64,000 nucleotides of DNA from SLFH01 sp050486265 (lineage in GTDB: Bacteria; Planctomycetota; Phycisphaerae; Phycisphaerales; UBA1924). The DNA is taken from assembly GCA_050486265.1 (NCBI GenBank), contig JBJHCY010000005.1:186001-250000 (forward strand). Direction: 5' to 3'. A program made the position numbers and the translations under genes. Below, in pieces: positions 33,860 to 41,591 of the stretch; the stretch's first letter is position 1, and each line of letters begins with the position of its first letter. The notes under the pieces were generated by a model. The model was not told the DNA's origin. It did no database searches and saw only the letters and a program-made list of their open reading frames with translations.

Positions 33860-34336
33860 TTAGGGATCTTCTTTGAAATTTGTGGCCGTATCAAAAAACT
33901 CCTCGCAACGCCGCTTCGCCATTCGGATCTTCTCGTCGCCAAGCACCCAGTACTTAAGCGATTTGACCAGTAGCCTGCACCCGAACTTGTCGTATTGGGC
34001 AAAAGCCCGAGGAAAGCTCATGTCGATCACGTTGCCACGATATGCGCCTGAGCCTTGATGCGATGGCCGACTCGCGTCTACAATAGTAAAATGCGAGAAC
34101 TTGCCTGAAGGGGAATGCACCACATACTCGACCTCAACTTGCTTGCCTTGCGTCGGTGGGATCCGGATGTTTCTCGCCTTCTTGTTCAAAGCTTCAGCCT
34201 CGTTTCTTAGAGACTGGGGCCCTTTCGAGAAAACATTATTATCAATTGCCCAAAAGAACCAATCGGGATCGGCGAACAGAACCTGCGGCAGGGTCTTGCC
34301 TTTGTGCTTACCAAATTTCAGGGGTGTCCAACTCAT
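33860..34336 (-). CDS. Small protein with FGKHKGKTL motif (DUF3820/ExoX C-terminal-like), in low-G+C islet
   Basis: A 158-aa protein of unknown role. Its N-terminus (PLKFGKHKGKTLPQVLFADPDWFFWAID, split as read) resembles the short FGK(Y/H)KGK module found in DUF3820 and at the C-terminus of some exonuclease-X-like proteins. The rest has beta-rich stretches (VEVEYVVHSPSGKFSHFTIVD) and a basic C-terminal helix. Base and codon use are clearly A/T-richer than the flanking genes, and the gene stands alone between hmgA and the LptD-like gene, so it looks acquired. Nuclease or phage link is inference. Confidence 0.7.
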   Translation of the reverse strand: MSWTPLKFGKHKGKTLPQVLFADPDWFFWAIDNNVFSKGPQSLRNEAEALNKKARNIRIPPTQGKQVEVEYVVHSPSGKFSHFTIVDASRPSHQGSGAYRGNVIDMSFPRAFAQYDKFGCRLLVKSLKYWVLGDEKIRMAKRRCEEFFDTATNFKEDP

Positions 34337-34827
34337 GGCAAGTCAACCTTTCAACTTTGCTCCACACCAATTCTCACATGCTTCAGAATGCCACAGCTCC
34401 ACTAGCAGATGTTGTCGGTCGATCATAAAGAACAGAGGTGACTAGGCCACGAGTGTAGACCGCCCGCGGCTCCGCAGACAAGCAAGCAAATCTTCGAGTT
34501 GGGAGCTATATGTTGAACTGGCTGCAGCCCAGCAATCGTTACTCGCAATCGAGTGTCAGGCAGACTCGCACAGACGGGCCGACTCAGGAGGCAGAGCAAA
34601 GGACAATCTCTAAATGATGTGTGCACCAGCGCATACTTAAACCCTAAAAATACCCAAATATCTTTCCTCCCTGATCCTCGGTAACTCCGACAGCTACCCG
34701 GCCTCGGGTTGTTGGCGATGATGCGGTCGGGTAGCATCGGCCCCCGCGGACGCTACGGACCGGCGTCCGCCCCGGAACCCCCCACCAGCGCGCCGCCCCC
34801 AGCGGAAGGGCGCAGACGAGCGACGCC
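34337..34827. other. Gene-free part of the low-G+C islet
   Basis: About 490 bases between the start of the gene at 34336 and the LptD-like start. Short open frames exist on both strands, but their composition is not protein-like (cysteine- and serine-rich or basic shadows). I see no tRNA, transposase remnant or clear inverted repeat. The base composition returns to G+C-rich at about 34700. Confidence 0.55.
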
Positions 34828-37800
34828 TTGCCCCCCCGCCGCCGCCAGCACAGACGCTCCCTGCCCGCGGTCTTCTCCGTCGCGGCGTTGCTGCTTTGCT
34901 GCGGCTCGGCCCTCGGCCAGGCCCGGCCCGATCCCCTGGATATCACCGGACGCGACTTCGCGGGCGTCAGGCTGCCTCTGGCGCCGTCGGCCGAGCCGGT
35001 CTCGTTCGCCGCGCAGCGGGCGTGGGCGTGGGAAGAGGGCGGGGTGCGGCGTTTGGCGCTGGTCGGGGATGTCGAGGTCCGGATGGGCGGGTTCCGCTTC
35101 GAGGCCGCCCGGGCTGTCGTCTGGATGCAGCGCCTCGACGAGACGCACAACGGACGCCCCGTCCACCAGGTCTTCGTCTACTTCGACCGCGTCGCGACGC
35201 CGACCGCCTCACCCTCGGTCGCGGTCTCGGCCGATCGGCTGCCGGTCGAGGGCGTGGTCGCCCCCGCCCGATCGATCCAGCTCGCGGCCGACCGGCTCGA
35301 CCAGGGCCGACCGGCCGACCGGGCCCTCGCGGCGTTCGTGCGTGACGGCGAGCGGGAGCTGGCCGACCACCTGAGGCGGACGCTGGGCCTGCCGGCGCTG
35401 CGGGGCGTGGTGCGGCGCGACCCTGAAGTGCCGGGCACGACCATCCGGCCCGGCGTTGATCGGCCGTTCGATCCCGAGAGCGAGGTCGTCCCTCCCGAGC
35501 GGCTGACGGGCGTGCTCGAGGCCCTGCCGCCCGACACGGTGCGCGAGCCGATCTTCGCCGACAACGCGGTGATCTCTTTCTCCGCCGGCGACATCACCAT
35601 CGTGACGGAGGAGGACGAGAACGCGGTGATTCTGTCGGGGGGCGTGGCCGTCTTCTCGCAGGAGCAGGCGGGGGGCAAGACGCTGCAGATCGCCGCCGAG
35701 CGTGCGGTGGTCTTCCTGCCGCCGGGCGAGATCGCCTCGCTGGGCGGCCTGCGTCCCGACGAGATCCGCGGGATCTACCTCGAGGGAGGCGTGACGGCGA
35801 CCGACGGGCAGTACTCGATCCGCGGCCCGCGCGTGTACTACGACATCGCCGAAGACCGCGCGATCATCCTCGACGCGGTCTTCTGGACCTACGACGCCGC
35901 GAGGGCGATGCCGCTGTACCTGCGTGCCGCGGCGATCCGGCAGGAGTCGTCCGACCAGTTTCGGGCCGAGCGTATCCGTCTGTCGAACACCGGCTTCGCC
36001 CGCCCGCACCTGAGCATCGGGGCCGACCGCGTGACGCTGACGCGGAGTTCGGGGCCCGAAGATGTGATCGACGCAGACGGCGCGCTCGTCCGCCAGGGCG
36101 AGACCTACCACGCCAAGGCGTCGAACATCACGCTGCGGGGGGCGGATGTGCCCTTCTTCTGGTGGCCGGGCTACTCGGGCGATCCGACGGCGTTCCCGCT
36201 GCGCCGCGTCGCGTTCGCGTCGTCGGGCGCCACGGGCGACAATGTCCGCACGGGCTGGGACTTCGGCTCGCTGCTGGGCGTCGAGACGCCCGACGCGTGG
36301 GATATCGAACTCCTTGTCGACGCGTACTTCGACCGAGGCGACTTCGGCTTCGGCCTCGGCCTCGACACGAACTGGGAGTACGACAACCTCCGGGGCGAGC
36401 TCTTCGGCTATGTCCTCCCCTCAGACGACGGCACCGACATCACGCGGACCGGCGCGCGACGATTCTTCGACAACGAAACACGAGGCATGGTCCTCGGCGA
36501 GCAACGCTGGGACCTCGCCGACGGCTGGACGCTCTGGGCCGAGGTCGGCTATGCCTCCGACGAGACCTTCGTCGATTCGTTCTTTGATGAGCTCGGCACC
36601 AACCGGCGCGATTTCCTCACCGGCGGCGTGCTCGCCAGAACGCGCGACAACACGCAGCTGGCGATCGAGGCCCGCGGCTCGCTGATGGACTTCCCCGTCA
36701 ACGAGTACACGCTCCAGACGCCGGGGTATGTCGTCGAAAAGTTGCCCGAGATCCGCTACCTGCGCCTCGCAGACGACCTCCTCCCGCAGATCGAGCCGGG
36801 GCTGCTGACCTACTTCAGCGAGTACCGCGCCGGCATCATGCGCCAGAACTTCGCCGACCCGGTCGTTTCCGAGTTCGGCTACACCTTCACGAGCGGCTCG
36901 CAGGCGGCCTTCGGGATCGATCCGAACGAGTCGATCGCCGACCGCCTGCGCCAGGAGGGGTACATCTCTTCGTCGGTCGCCAGGCTCGACACGCGTCACG
37001 AACTGGTCGGCTCGCTCAAGCCGGGCGTGTTCAATGTCAACCCGTTCGTGATCGGTCGCGTGACGCACTGGAACGAACGCTTCGAGGAGTTCAGCCCCGA
37101 CGAGCGTGAGAAAACCCGCTGGTGGGGCGCCGCGGGCCTGCGCATCGGCACGACCATCAGCAAGGTCGACGACGAGGCCGAGAGCCGCCTGCTGGACATC
37201 CACCGGATGCGCCACATCATCGAGCCCAGCGTCACGGTGATGCACGCCGCGACGACGATCGACCGCGGCGACATCCCCGTCTACGACAACGATGTCGAGA
37301 ACCTGATCGAGGGCACGGTCATCCGCTTCGGGCTCGACCAGAGCTGGCAGACCCGGCGCGGCGGGCCTGGGCGCTGGCGCACGGTCGATGTCTTCCGCCT
37401 CAATTCCGAGGTCGTGATCTCCGAGGACACCGGCGAGAACGCCGTGATCGGGCGCTACTTCCAGGACAGGCCCGAGCTCACGCGGCCCGGCGATTTCGCA
37501 CGCGTCGAGGGCGTCTGGCAGGCGACCGACTCGATCTCCTTCGGCGGCGAGACCATCTACGACTTCGACACCAACCAGCAGGCCCGCACCAGCGCCGGCG
37601 TCTTGATCGACCACTCGCCCCTCTCGAGCAGCAGCATCGAACTCCGCTACATCAACCCGCTGGACTCGACAACGCTGGACGCGATGACGAGCCTGATGCT
37701 CTCGGACAAGTACGCGGTGTTCGGCAGCACCTCGTACGATGTCGACGCCAACGACTTCAGACGCTTCACCGGCGTCATCCGGCGTGAGTTCGCCGATCTT

Positions 37801-37941
37801 TTCTTCGGCTTCAGCGTCAGCTACGACAACATCCGGGGCACGACCAGTATCGGCGTCGTGCTGCAGCCCAAGGGCTTCCGCGGACGCGGGATCGCGGTGC
37901 AGGGCATCGGCTCGCAGGGCAGCGCCTTCGGCGCCCGCTGA
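34828..37941 (+). CDS. LptD/OstA-like outer-membrane LPS assembly protein
   Basis: A 1037-aa exported protein: signal peptide (SLPAVFSVAALLLCCGSALGQA), an N-terminal OstA-like beta-jellyroll region (ITIVTEEDENAVILSGGVAVF, LRGADVPFFWWPGY) and a long C-terminal region of alternating beta strands ending SVSYDNIRGTTSIGVVLQPKG, consistent with a beta-barrel. LptD inserts LPS into the outer leaflet; it is longer than the ~780-aa E. coli protein, with an extended N-terminal region. The start is TTG 34828, the only start giving a signal peptide. Its partners (LptE, LptA) are not visible here. The family call is likely but divergent. Confidence 0.8.
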   Translation: MPPRRRQHRRSLPAVFSVAALLLCCGSALGQARPDPLDITGRDFAGVRLPLAPSAEPVSFAAQRAWAWEEGGVRRLALVGDVEVRMGGFRFEAARAVVWMQRLDETHNGRPVHQVFVYFDRVATPTASPSVAVSADRLPVEGVVAPARSIQLAADRLDQGRPADRALAAFVRDGERELADHLRRTLGLPALRGVVRRDPEVPGTTIRPGVDRPFDPESEVVPPERLTGVLEALPPDTVREPIFADNAVISFSAGDITIVTEEDENAVILSGGVAVFSQEQAGGKTLQIAAERAVVFLPPGEIASLGGLRPDEIRGIYLEGGVTATDGQYSIRGPRVYYDIAEDRAIILDAVFWTYDAARAMPLYLRAAAIRQESSDQFRAERIRLSNTGFARPHLSIGADRVTLTRSSGPEDVIDADGALVRQGETYHAKASNITLRGADVPFFWWPGYSGDPTAFPLRRVAFASSGATGDNVRTGWDFGSLLGVETPDAWDIELLVDAYFDRGDFGFGLGLDTNWEYDNLRGELFGYVLPSDDGTDITRTGARRFFDNETRGMVLGEQRWDLADGWTLWAEVGYASDETFVDSFFDELGTNRRDFLTGGVLARTRDNTQLAIEARGSLMDFPVNEYTLQTPGYVVEKLPEIRYLRLADDLLPQIEPGLLTYFSEYRAGIMRQNFADPVVSEFGYTFTSGSQAAFGIDPNESIADRLRQEGYISSSVARLDTRHELVGSLKPGVFNVNPFVIGRVTHWNERFEEFSPDEREKTRWWGAAGLRIGTTISKVDDEAESRLLDIHRMRHIIEPSVTVMHAATTIDRGDIPVYDNDVENLIEGTVIRFGLDQSWQTRRGGPGRWRTVDVFRLNSEVVISEDTGENAVIGRYFQDRPELTRPGDFARVEGVWQATDSISFGGETIYDFDTNQQARTSAGVLIDHSPLSSSSIELRYINPLDSTTLDAMTSLMLSDKYAVFGSTSYDVDANDFRRFTGVIRREFADLFFGFSVSYDNIRGTTSIGVVLQPKGFRGRGIAVQGIGSQGSAFGAR

Positions 37942-37945
37942 GCCC

Positions 37946-38683
37946 CTACACCCGACGCAAAGCGAGCATGAGGTCGACCTGCCCCCGCGGACGCTGCACC
38001 GCGCGGGCGATCTCCTCGGCGCTCACGCCGCGGTCGGCCATCTCGTACACCCTCGAACGAACCGGGTCGCCGGCGTCGGTTTCGGCCGGCCGATCGTCAC
38101 GCGAATCGTCGCGTAGAGGCCGGTGAGGTTCGGGCGTCTGGCGACGGAGCCGGTGCAGCTCGTCGATGCGTCGGTCCGCCTCGGCCAGAAGCATTTCGAG
38201 CCTCGCGGCCTTGTTGTCCAGTTGGGCCGAGAGTCTTTCGATCATATCGAGCGTCTCGGCGGCGGCGTGATCGACGCTGGACCGGGCTCGCTTGGCCGCG
38301 TCGTCGCGGACGGTCTGGATCTGCTCCTTGGGGTCGCCCCGCTCGGCCCGGCGCGAGGCCGACCGCCGGTACGCCCGCAGCAGCGTGTACAGCAGCACCA
38401 CGAACCCGAAGATCGCGAGATAGGTCGGCAGGTTGCCCCAGCCTCCACCAGGCTCGGGCGGCGGGATCGGACGCGACTCAACGCCCGTTGTCGCGGCCAT
38501 CGTCCCTTCGCCCGCCTGCGGCTCGGCTTCGCGCGGCTGGACAGTCCGCTCACCGAGTGCATCGCTCTGACTCGCCTGCTCGGGCCGGGGCTCGGCGGGC
38601 TCGGGCTGAGGCTCGGCGCGCCGCACCGGCGCCGGCGGGCCGGCGGGCTCTTGCATCCAGTTGGCGTGGGCTTCACGGGACAT
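37946..38683 (-). CDS. Membrane-anchored protein with coiled coil and C-terminal HTH-like segment
   Basis: A 245-aa protein. A proline/glutamate-rich N-terminus (about 80 residues) precedes one transmembrane helix (LPTYLAIFGFVVLLYTLLRAY). A charged coiled coil (AAAETLDMIERLSAQLDNKAARLEMLL, read in parts) follows, then a C-terminal segment VYEMADRGVSAEEIARAVQRPRGQVDLMLAL that looks like a small helix-turn-helix. This layout resembles DUF2802/DUF6115-type proteins. ATG 38683 is chosen over the GTG at 38689. It ends 4 bases after the convergent LptD-like stop and is divergent from tilS with only 26 bases between starts. Confidence 0.7.
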   Translation of the reverse strand: MSREAHANWMQEPAGPPAPVRRAEPQPEPAEPRPEQASQSDALGERTVQPREAEPQAGEGTMAATTGVESRPIPPPEPGGGWGNLPTYLAIFGFVVLLYTLLRAYRRSASRRAERGDPKEQIQTVRDDAAKRARSSVDHAAAETLDMIERLSAQLDNKAARLEMLLAEADRRIDELHRLRRQTPEPHRPLRDDSRDDRPAETDAGDPVRSRVYEMADRGVSAEEIARAVQRPRGQVDLMLALRRV

Positions 38684-38709
38684 CGGCACCCTGAGACTAG
38701 TATCGGACC

Positions 38710-39762
38710 ATGGCGCCGGAAGGCAACATCCGCCAACCCGACAAGAAACAACCCGGCGTGCGGCGGATTGTCTCGACCTGGCGCGCCCTCCACCCCGACC
38801 CCGACCGCCCGACGCTCGTCGCCTGCTCGGCTGGGGCGGATTCTTCGGCGCTGCTGCTCGCGCTGCGGACCGCGACCGACCGGCTCGTCGCGGCGCATAT
38901 CCGCCACGATCTTCGCCCTGATCCGGAAAGCGAGGGCGATCTCCAAGCCGCGCGATCGCTCGCAGCGTCGCTCGGCGTCCCGTTCAGGCACGACGCCGTC
39001 CGCGTGCGAGAGCTCGGGGGCAACGCCGAGGCCGAGGCACGGAAGGCCAGATACGCGGCGCTCTTGAAGATCGCGGCGGAGGAAGGGTGCGCGAGTATCG
39101 CCCTCGCCCACCACGCCGAGGACCAGCTCGAAACGGTGCTGATGGCGCTGCTCAGGGGCTCGGGGCCGAGGGGGCTGTCGGGCATGCCGCCGAGCCGCAC
39201 CGATAGCGAGAGCGGCATCGCGATCATCCGGCCGATGCTGCGCGTGCGACGGGCGGAGGCGGAGGGGATCTGCATCGCCAGCGGCTGGGCGTGGCGCGAG
39301 GACGCGACCAACCTCGACACCGACCGTCTGCGGGCGGGCCTGCGCCACTTGGTGCTCCCCCGCCTTATCGAGCTCCGCCCGGACGCGCCGCTGCGCGCGT
39401 GCGACGCCGCGGACTTGCTGCGGGGCTGCCAGGACCTGATCGAGCAGGGCGCGACGGGGCTTGCCGCACTTGTTGAGCGCGATGGCGCGACCGCCCGGCT
39501 GGATCGGGCGGCGGCCAAAGAAACTTCGCCCGTCGTCCTCGGGCAGTGGCTGCGCGACGAACTGCACCGGATCTCCGGCGGAAGCGGGATGGACCGCGTG
39601 CGGGCGAGGGAGGTTTCGAAGGTTTGCCGCGCGATCGCCGACGGCTCCGGCGAGGTCAGGGTGTTCACGCTGGGGCCGGGCGTGGTCCGTGTCGAGCGGG
39701 CTTGCGTCGTCGTCGAGCCGGGGCCGCAGAACCCAGAGAAAGAGCTCTCGGAGGAATCATGA
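38710..39762 (+). CDS. tilS: tRNA(Ile)-lysidine synthase
   Basis: TilS attaches lysine to C34 of tRNA-Ile(CAU), changing its decoding from AUG to AUA. The 350-aa protein has the N-type ATP pyrophosphatase core: PP-loop CSAGADSSALLLAL, VAAHIRHDLRPD, then ALAHHAEDQLETVLMALLRGSG and WREDATNLDTDRLRAGLRH, read in parts. The PP-loop reads SAGADS where the family usually has SGGxDS. A shorter divergent C-terminus follows. Its stop overlaps the start of the next gene (ATGA). Confidence 0.92.
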   Translation: MAPEGNIRQPDKKQPGVRRIVSTWRALHPDPDRPTLVACSAGADSSALLLALRTATDRLVAAHIRHDLRPDPESEGDLQAARSLAASLGVPFRHDAVRVRELGGNAEAEARKARYAALLKIAAEEGCASIALAHHAEDQLETVLMALLRGSGPRGLSGMPPSRTDSESGIAIIRPMLRVRRAEAEGICIASGWAWREDATNLDTDRLRAGLRHLVLPRLIELRPDAPLRACDAADLLRGCQDLIEQGATGLAALVERDGATARLDRAAAKETSPVVLGQWLRDELHRISGGSGMDRVRAREVSKVCRAIADGSGEVRVFTLGPGVVRVERACVVVEPGPQNPEKELSEES

Positions 39763-40157
39763 GCGACGGATCCGTCACGGTCGCGTTGGTCGGTCACTGC
39801 GGGGCGGACGCCTCGGCGCTCAAACGGCTCGTGTCCCGGGCCGACAAGCGAGCGAAGGCGGTGCGCGTCAACGACGAGGCTTCGCTCCGCGACGCGATCG
39901 GCTCGGCGGGCGTGATGCTCGTCAACCGCGTGCTCGACGGATCGCTCGGAACCTCCAGCGGCGTGGAGCTGATCCGGACGCTCGCGGCGGCACGCGGGGA
40001 CGCGCCACGCCCGGCGCTCTTGCTGGTGAGCAACTATGCTGACGCCCAGGAAGAGGCCGAGGCGGCCGGCGCGATGCCGGGCTTCGGCAAGTCGGATCTT
40101 CAAACACCCGAAGCGGCCTCGCGCCTGCAGGCCGCGATGCGTGCGGCGAACGACTAA
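39759..40157 (+). CDS. Receiver-like protein, possibly lacking the phosphoacceptor
   Basis: A 132-aa protein. VTVALVGHCGADASALKRLV, VMLVNRVLDG, GVELIRTLAAARG and PALLLVSNYADAQEEAEAAGAMPGFGKSDL follow the beta-alpha order of a response-regulator receiver, with the final lysine (GFGKSDL) in the expected place. The phosphoacceptor strand reads VNRVL instead of a D-containing motif, so it is probably not phosphorylated conventionally. ATG 39759 overlaps the tilS stop. Function unknown. Confidence 0.65.
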   Translation: MSDGSVTVALVGHCGADASALKRLVSRADKRAKAVRVNDEASLRDAIGSAGVMLVNRVLDGSLGTSSGVELIRTLAAARGDAPRPALLLVSNYADAQEEAEAAGAMPGFGKSDLQTPEAASRLQAAMRAAND

Positions 40158-40181
40158 GACGGACGCACAGGAGCCTTCACC

Positions 40182-41432
40182 GTGATCGATCAGCACATCG
40201 GCGTTCAGGAATACCGCAAGCGTCGTGAGGCCCTGCTCCGTTCGCTCAAAGGGGCGGTCGGCGTGGTGTTCGCCGGCGAGGGGGCGCCGCCCCTGGTCGG
40301 CCGCTGGTCGCCCCACCAGCACTTCTACTACCTCACGGGGATGAAGGCCGAGCACGGCGCGGCGGTGCTGTTCGACCCCAAGAGCCCCGACCCGACCAAC
40401 CGCTGTATCCTGCTGCTCAAGCCGCGGGACCCGGAGGCCGAGGCCTGGGACGGCTACCGCGAGAGCATCAGCGCCGAACTCCGCGCCAAGACCGGCTTCG
40501 ACCGCATCCGGCGCACGGACCTGCTGCCCCGCCTGCTGCTCGGGGCGGCCCGACGGTCCAAGCGTCTGGCGTGCCTGCACCCGTTCGCGACGCACAAGGC
40601 GCCGGTCTCGCCGGATCTTGCCGTCTTCCGCGAGGTTTCCCAGCGCGTCGTCGGCGTGAGCATCGAGGACCAGACCGATCTGATCCCGTCGATGCGGGCC
40701 GTGAAGTCGCGGGCGGAGCAGGGGCTGATCAAGAAGGCGATCGAGGCGACGGCGGCCGGGCTCGACGCGATGCTCGCCCGGCTCGAACCCGGCGTCAACG
40801 AGGCGGCGCTGCAGACCGTCCTCGAATCGACCTTCCGCGAGATGGGCGGCACGGGCGCGGCGTACAACCCCATCGTCGGCGCCGGGCTCAACAGCACCGT
40901 GCTGCACTACAACGACAACGACCGCGAGGCGAAGGACGGCGACCTGCTCGTTGTCGACGCGGGCGCGGGTGTCGGCGGCTACGCCTCGGACATCACGCGG
41001 ACCTACCCCGTCTCGGGCAAGTTCACCAAACGCCAGCGCGAGGTCTACTCGATCGTGCTCAAGGCGCAGGAGGCGGCGATCCGGGCGATCAAGCCGGGCG
41101 TCGAGATACACGAGGTCGACGCCGCGGCCCGCGCCGTGATCGAGAAGGCCGGCTTCGGCGACGCGTATATCCACGGGATCGGCCACCACCTCGGGCTGGA
41201 GGTGCACGACGCGACGCCGCTGGGCCCGCTCGCGCCGGGGCACATCGTGACGATCGAGCCGGGGATCTACCTGCCCGACGAGAAGCTTGGCGTGCGCATC
41301 GAGGACGACATCCTCGTGACGCCGAAGGGACCGCGGAATCTCTCGGCGGCGATCCCCAAGAGCGTCGAAGAGGTCGAGGCGCAGATGAAGCGGGCGCGGG
41401 GCGGGCGTGCGAGCAGCGCGAGAGGGCGGTGA
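40182..41432 (+). CDS. Xaa-Pro aminopeptidase (aminopeptidase P)
   Basis: A 416-aa M24-family metallopeptidase removing N-terminal residues before proline. An N-terminal creatinase-like domain (FYYLTGMKAEHGAAVLFDP) precedes the pita-bread domain. Metal ligands are visible: two D in VVDAGAGVGGYASDITRTYP, H in HGIGHHLGLEVHD, and E in TIEPGIYLP and RIEDDILVT. The start is GTG 40182 with AGGAG upstream; no ATG gives the N-terminal domain. It follows the receiver-like gene by 24 bases and may share its transcript. Confidence 0.93.
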   Translation: MIDQHIGVQEYRKRREALLRSLKGAVGVVFAGEGAPPLVGRWSPHQHFYYLTGMKAEHGAAVLFDPKSPDPTNRCILLLKPRDPEAEAWDGYRESISAELRAKTGFDRIRRTDLLPRLLLGAARRSKRLACLHPFATHKAPVSPDLAVFREVSQRVVGVSIEDQTDLIPSMRAVKSRAEQGLIKKAIEATAAGLDAMLARLEPGVNEAALQTVLESTFREMGGTGAAYNPIVGAGLNSTVLHYNDNDREAKDGDLLVVDAGAGVGGYASDITRTYPVSGKFTKRQREVYSIVLKAQEAAIRAIKPGVEIHEVDAAARAVIEKAGFGDAYIHGIGHHLGLEVHDATPLGPLAPGHIVTIEPGIYLPDEKLGVRIEDDILVTPKGPRNLSAAIPKSVEEVEAQMKRARGGRASSARGR

Positions 41433-41510
41433 GGCGGAGAAGGGTGGCTTCGCCGCGGGCGGGGAATGCGGAGCGGGAGAGGTGAGCTTGGATTTTTTGG
41501 GGATGCTGCG

Positions 41511-41571
41511 GCCTGGACCCGACTCTTCGCTTTGCTCAGAGGTCGGCGTCAAGGTTAGGTGGATCGGCGGC
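41511..41571. repeat. Intergenic hairpin repeat, copy A (downstream of uvrA)
   Basis: About 61 bases closely related to 60940-61000 and, in its core, to the complement of 59843-59875. The core 41519-41546 can form a hairpin (CCGAC...GGTCGG). It lies immediately beyond the uvrA stop. All three copies sit just after the stop of a minus-strand gene. Confidence 0.65.
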
Positions 41572-41591
41572 GTTCGCGCAGCGCGTTCGCT

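Noticed and set aside
34423..34737. 104-codon minus-strand frame in the low-G+C islet
   Set aside because: Cysteine-rich, no ribosome-binding site and no domain; also runs into the leader of the LptD-like gene. Not protein-like enough to annotate.
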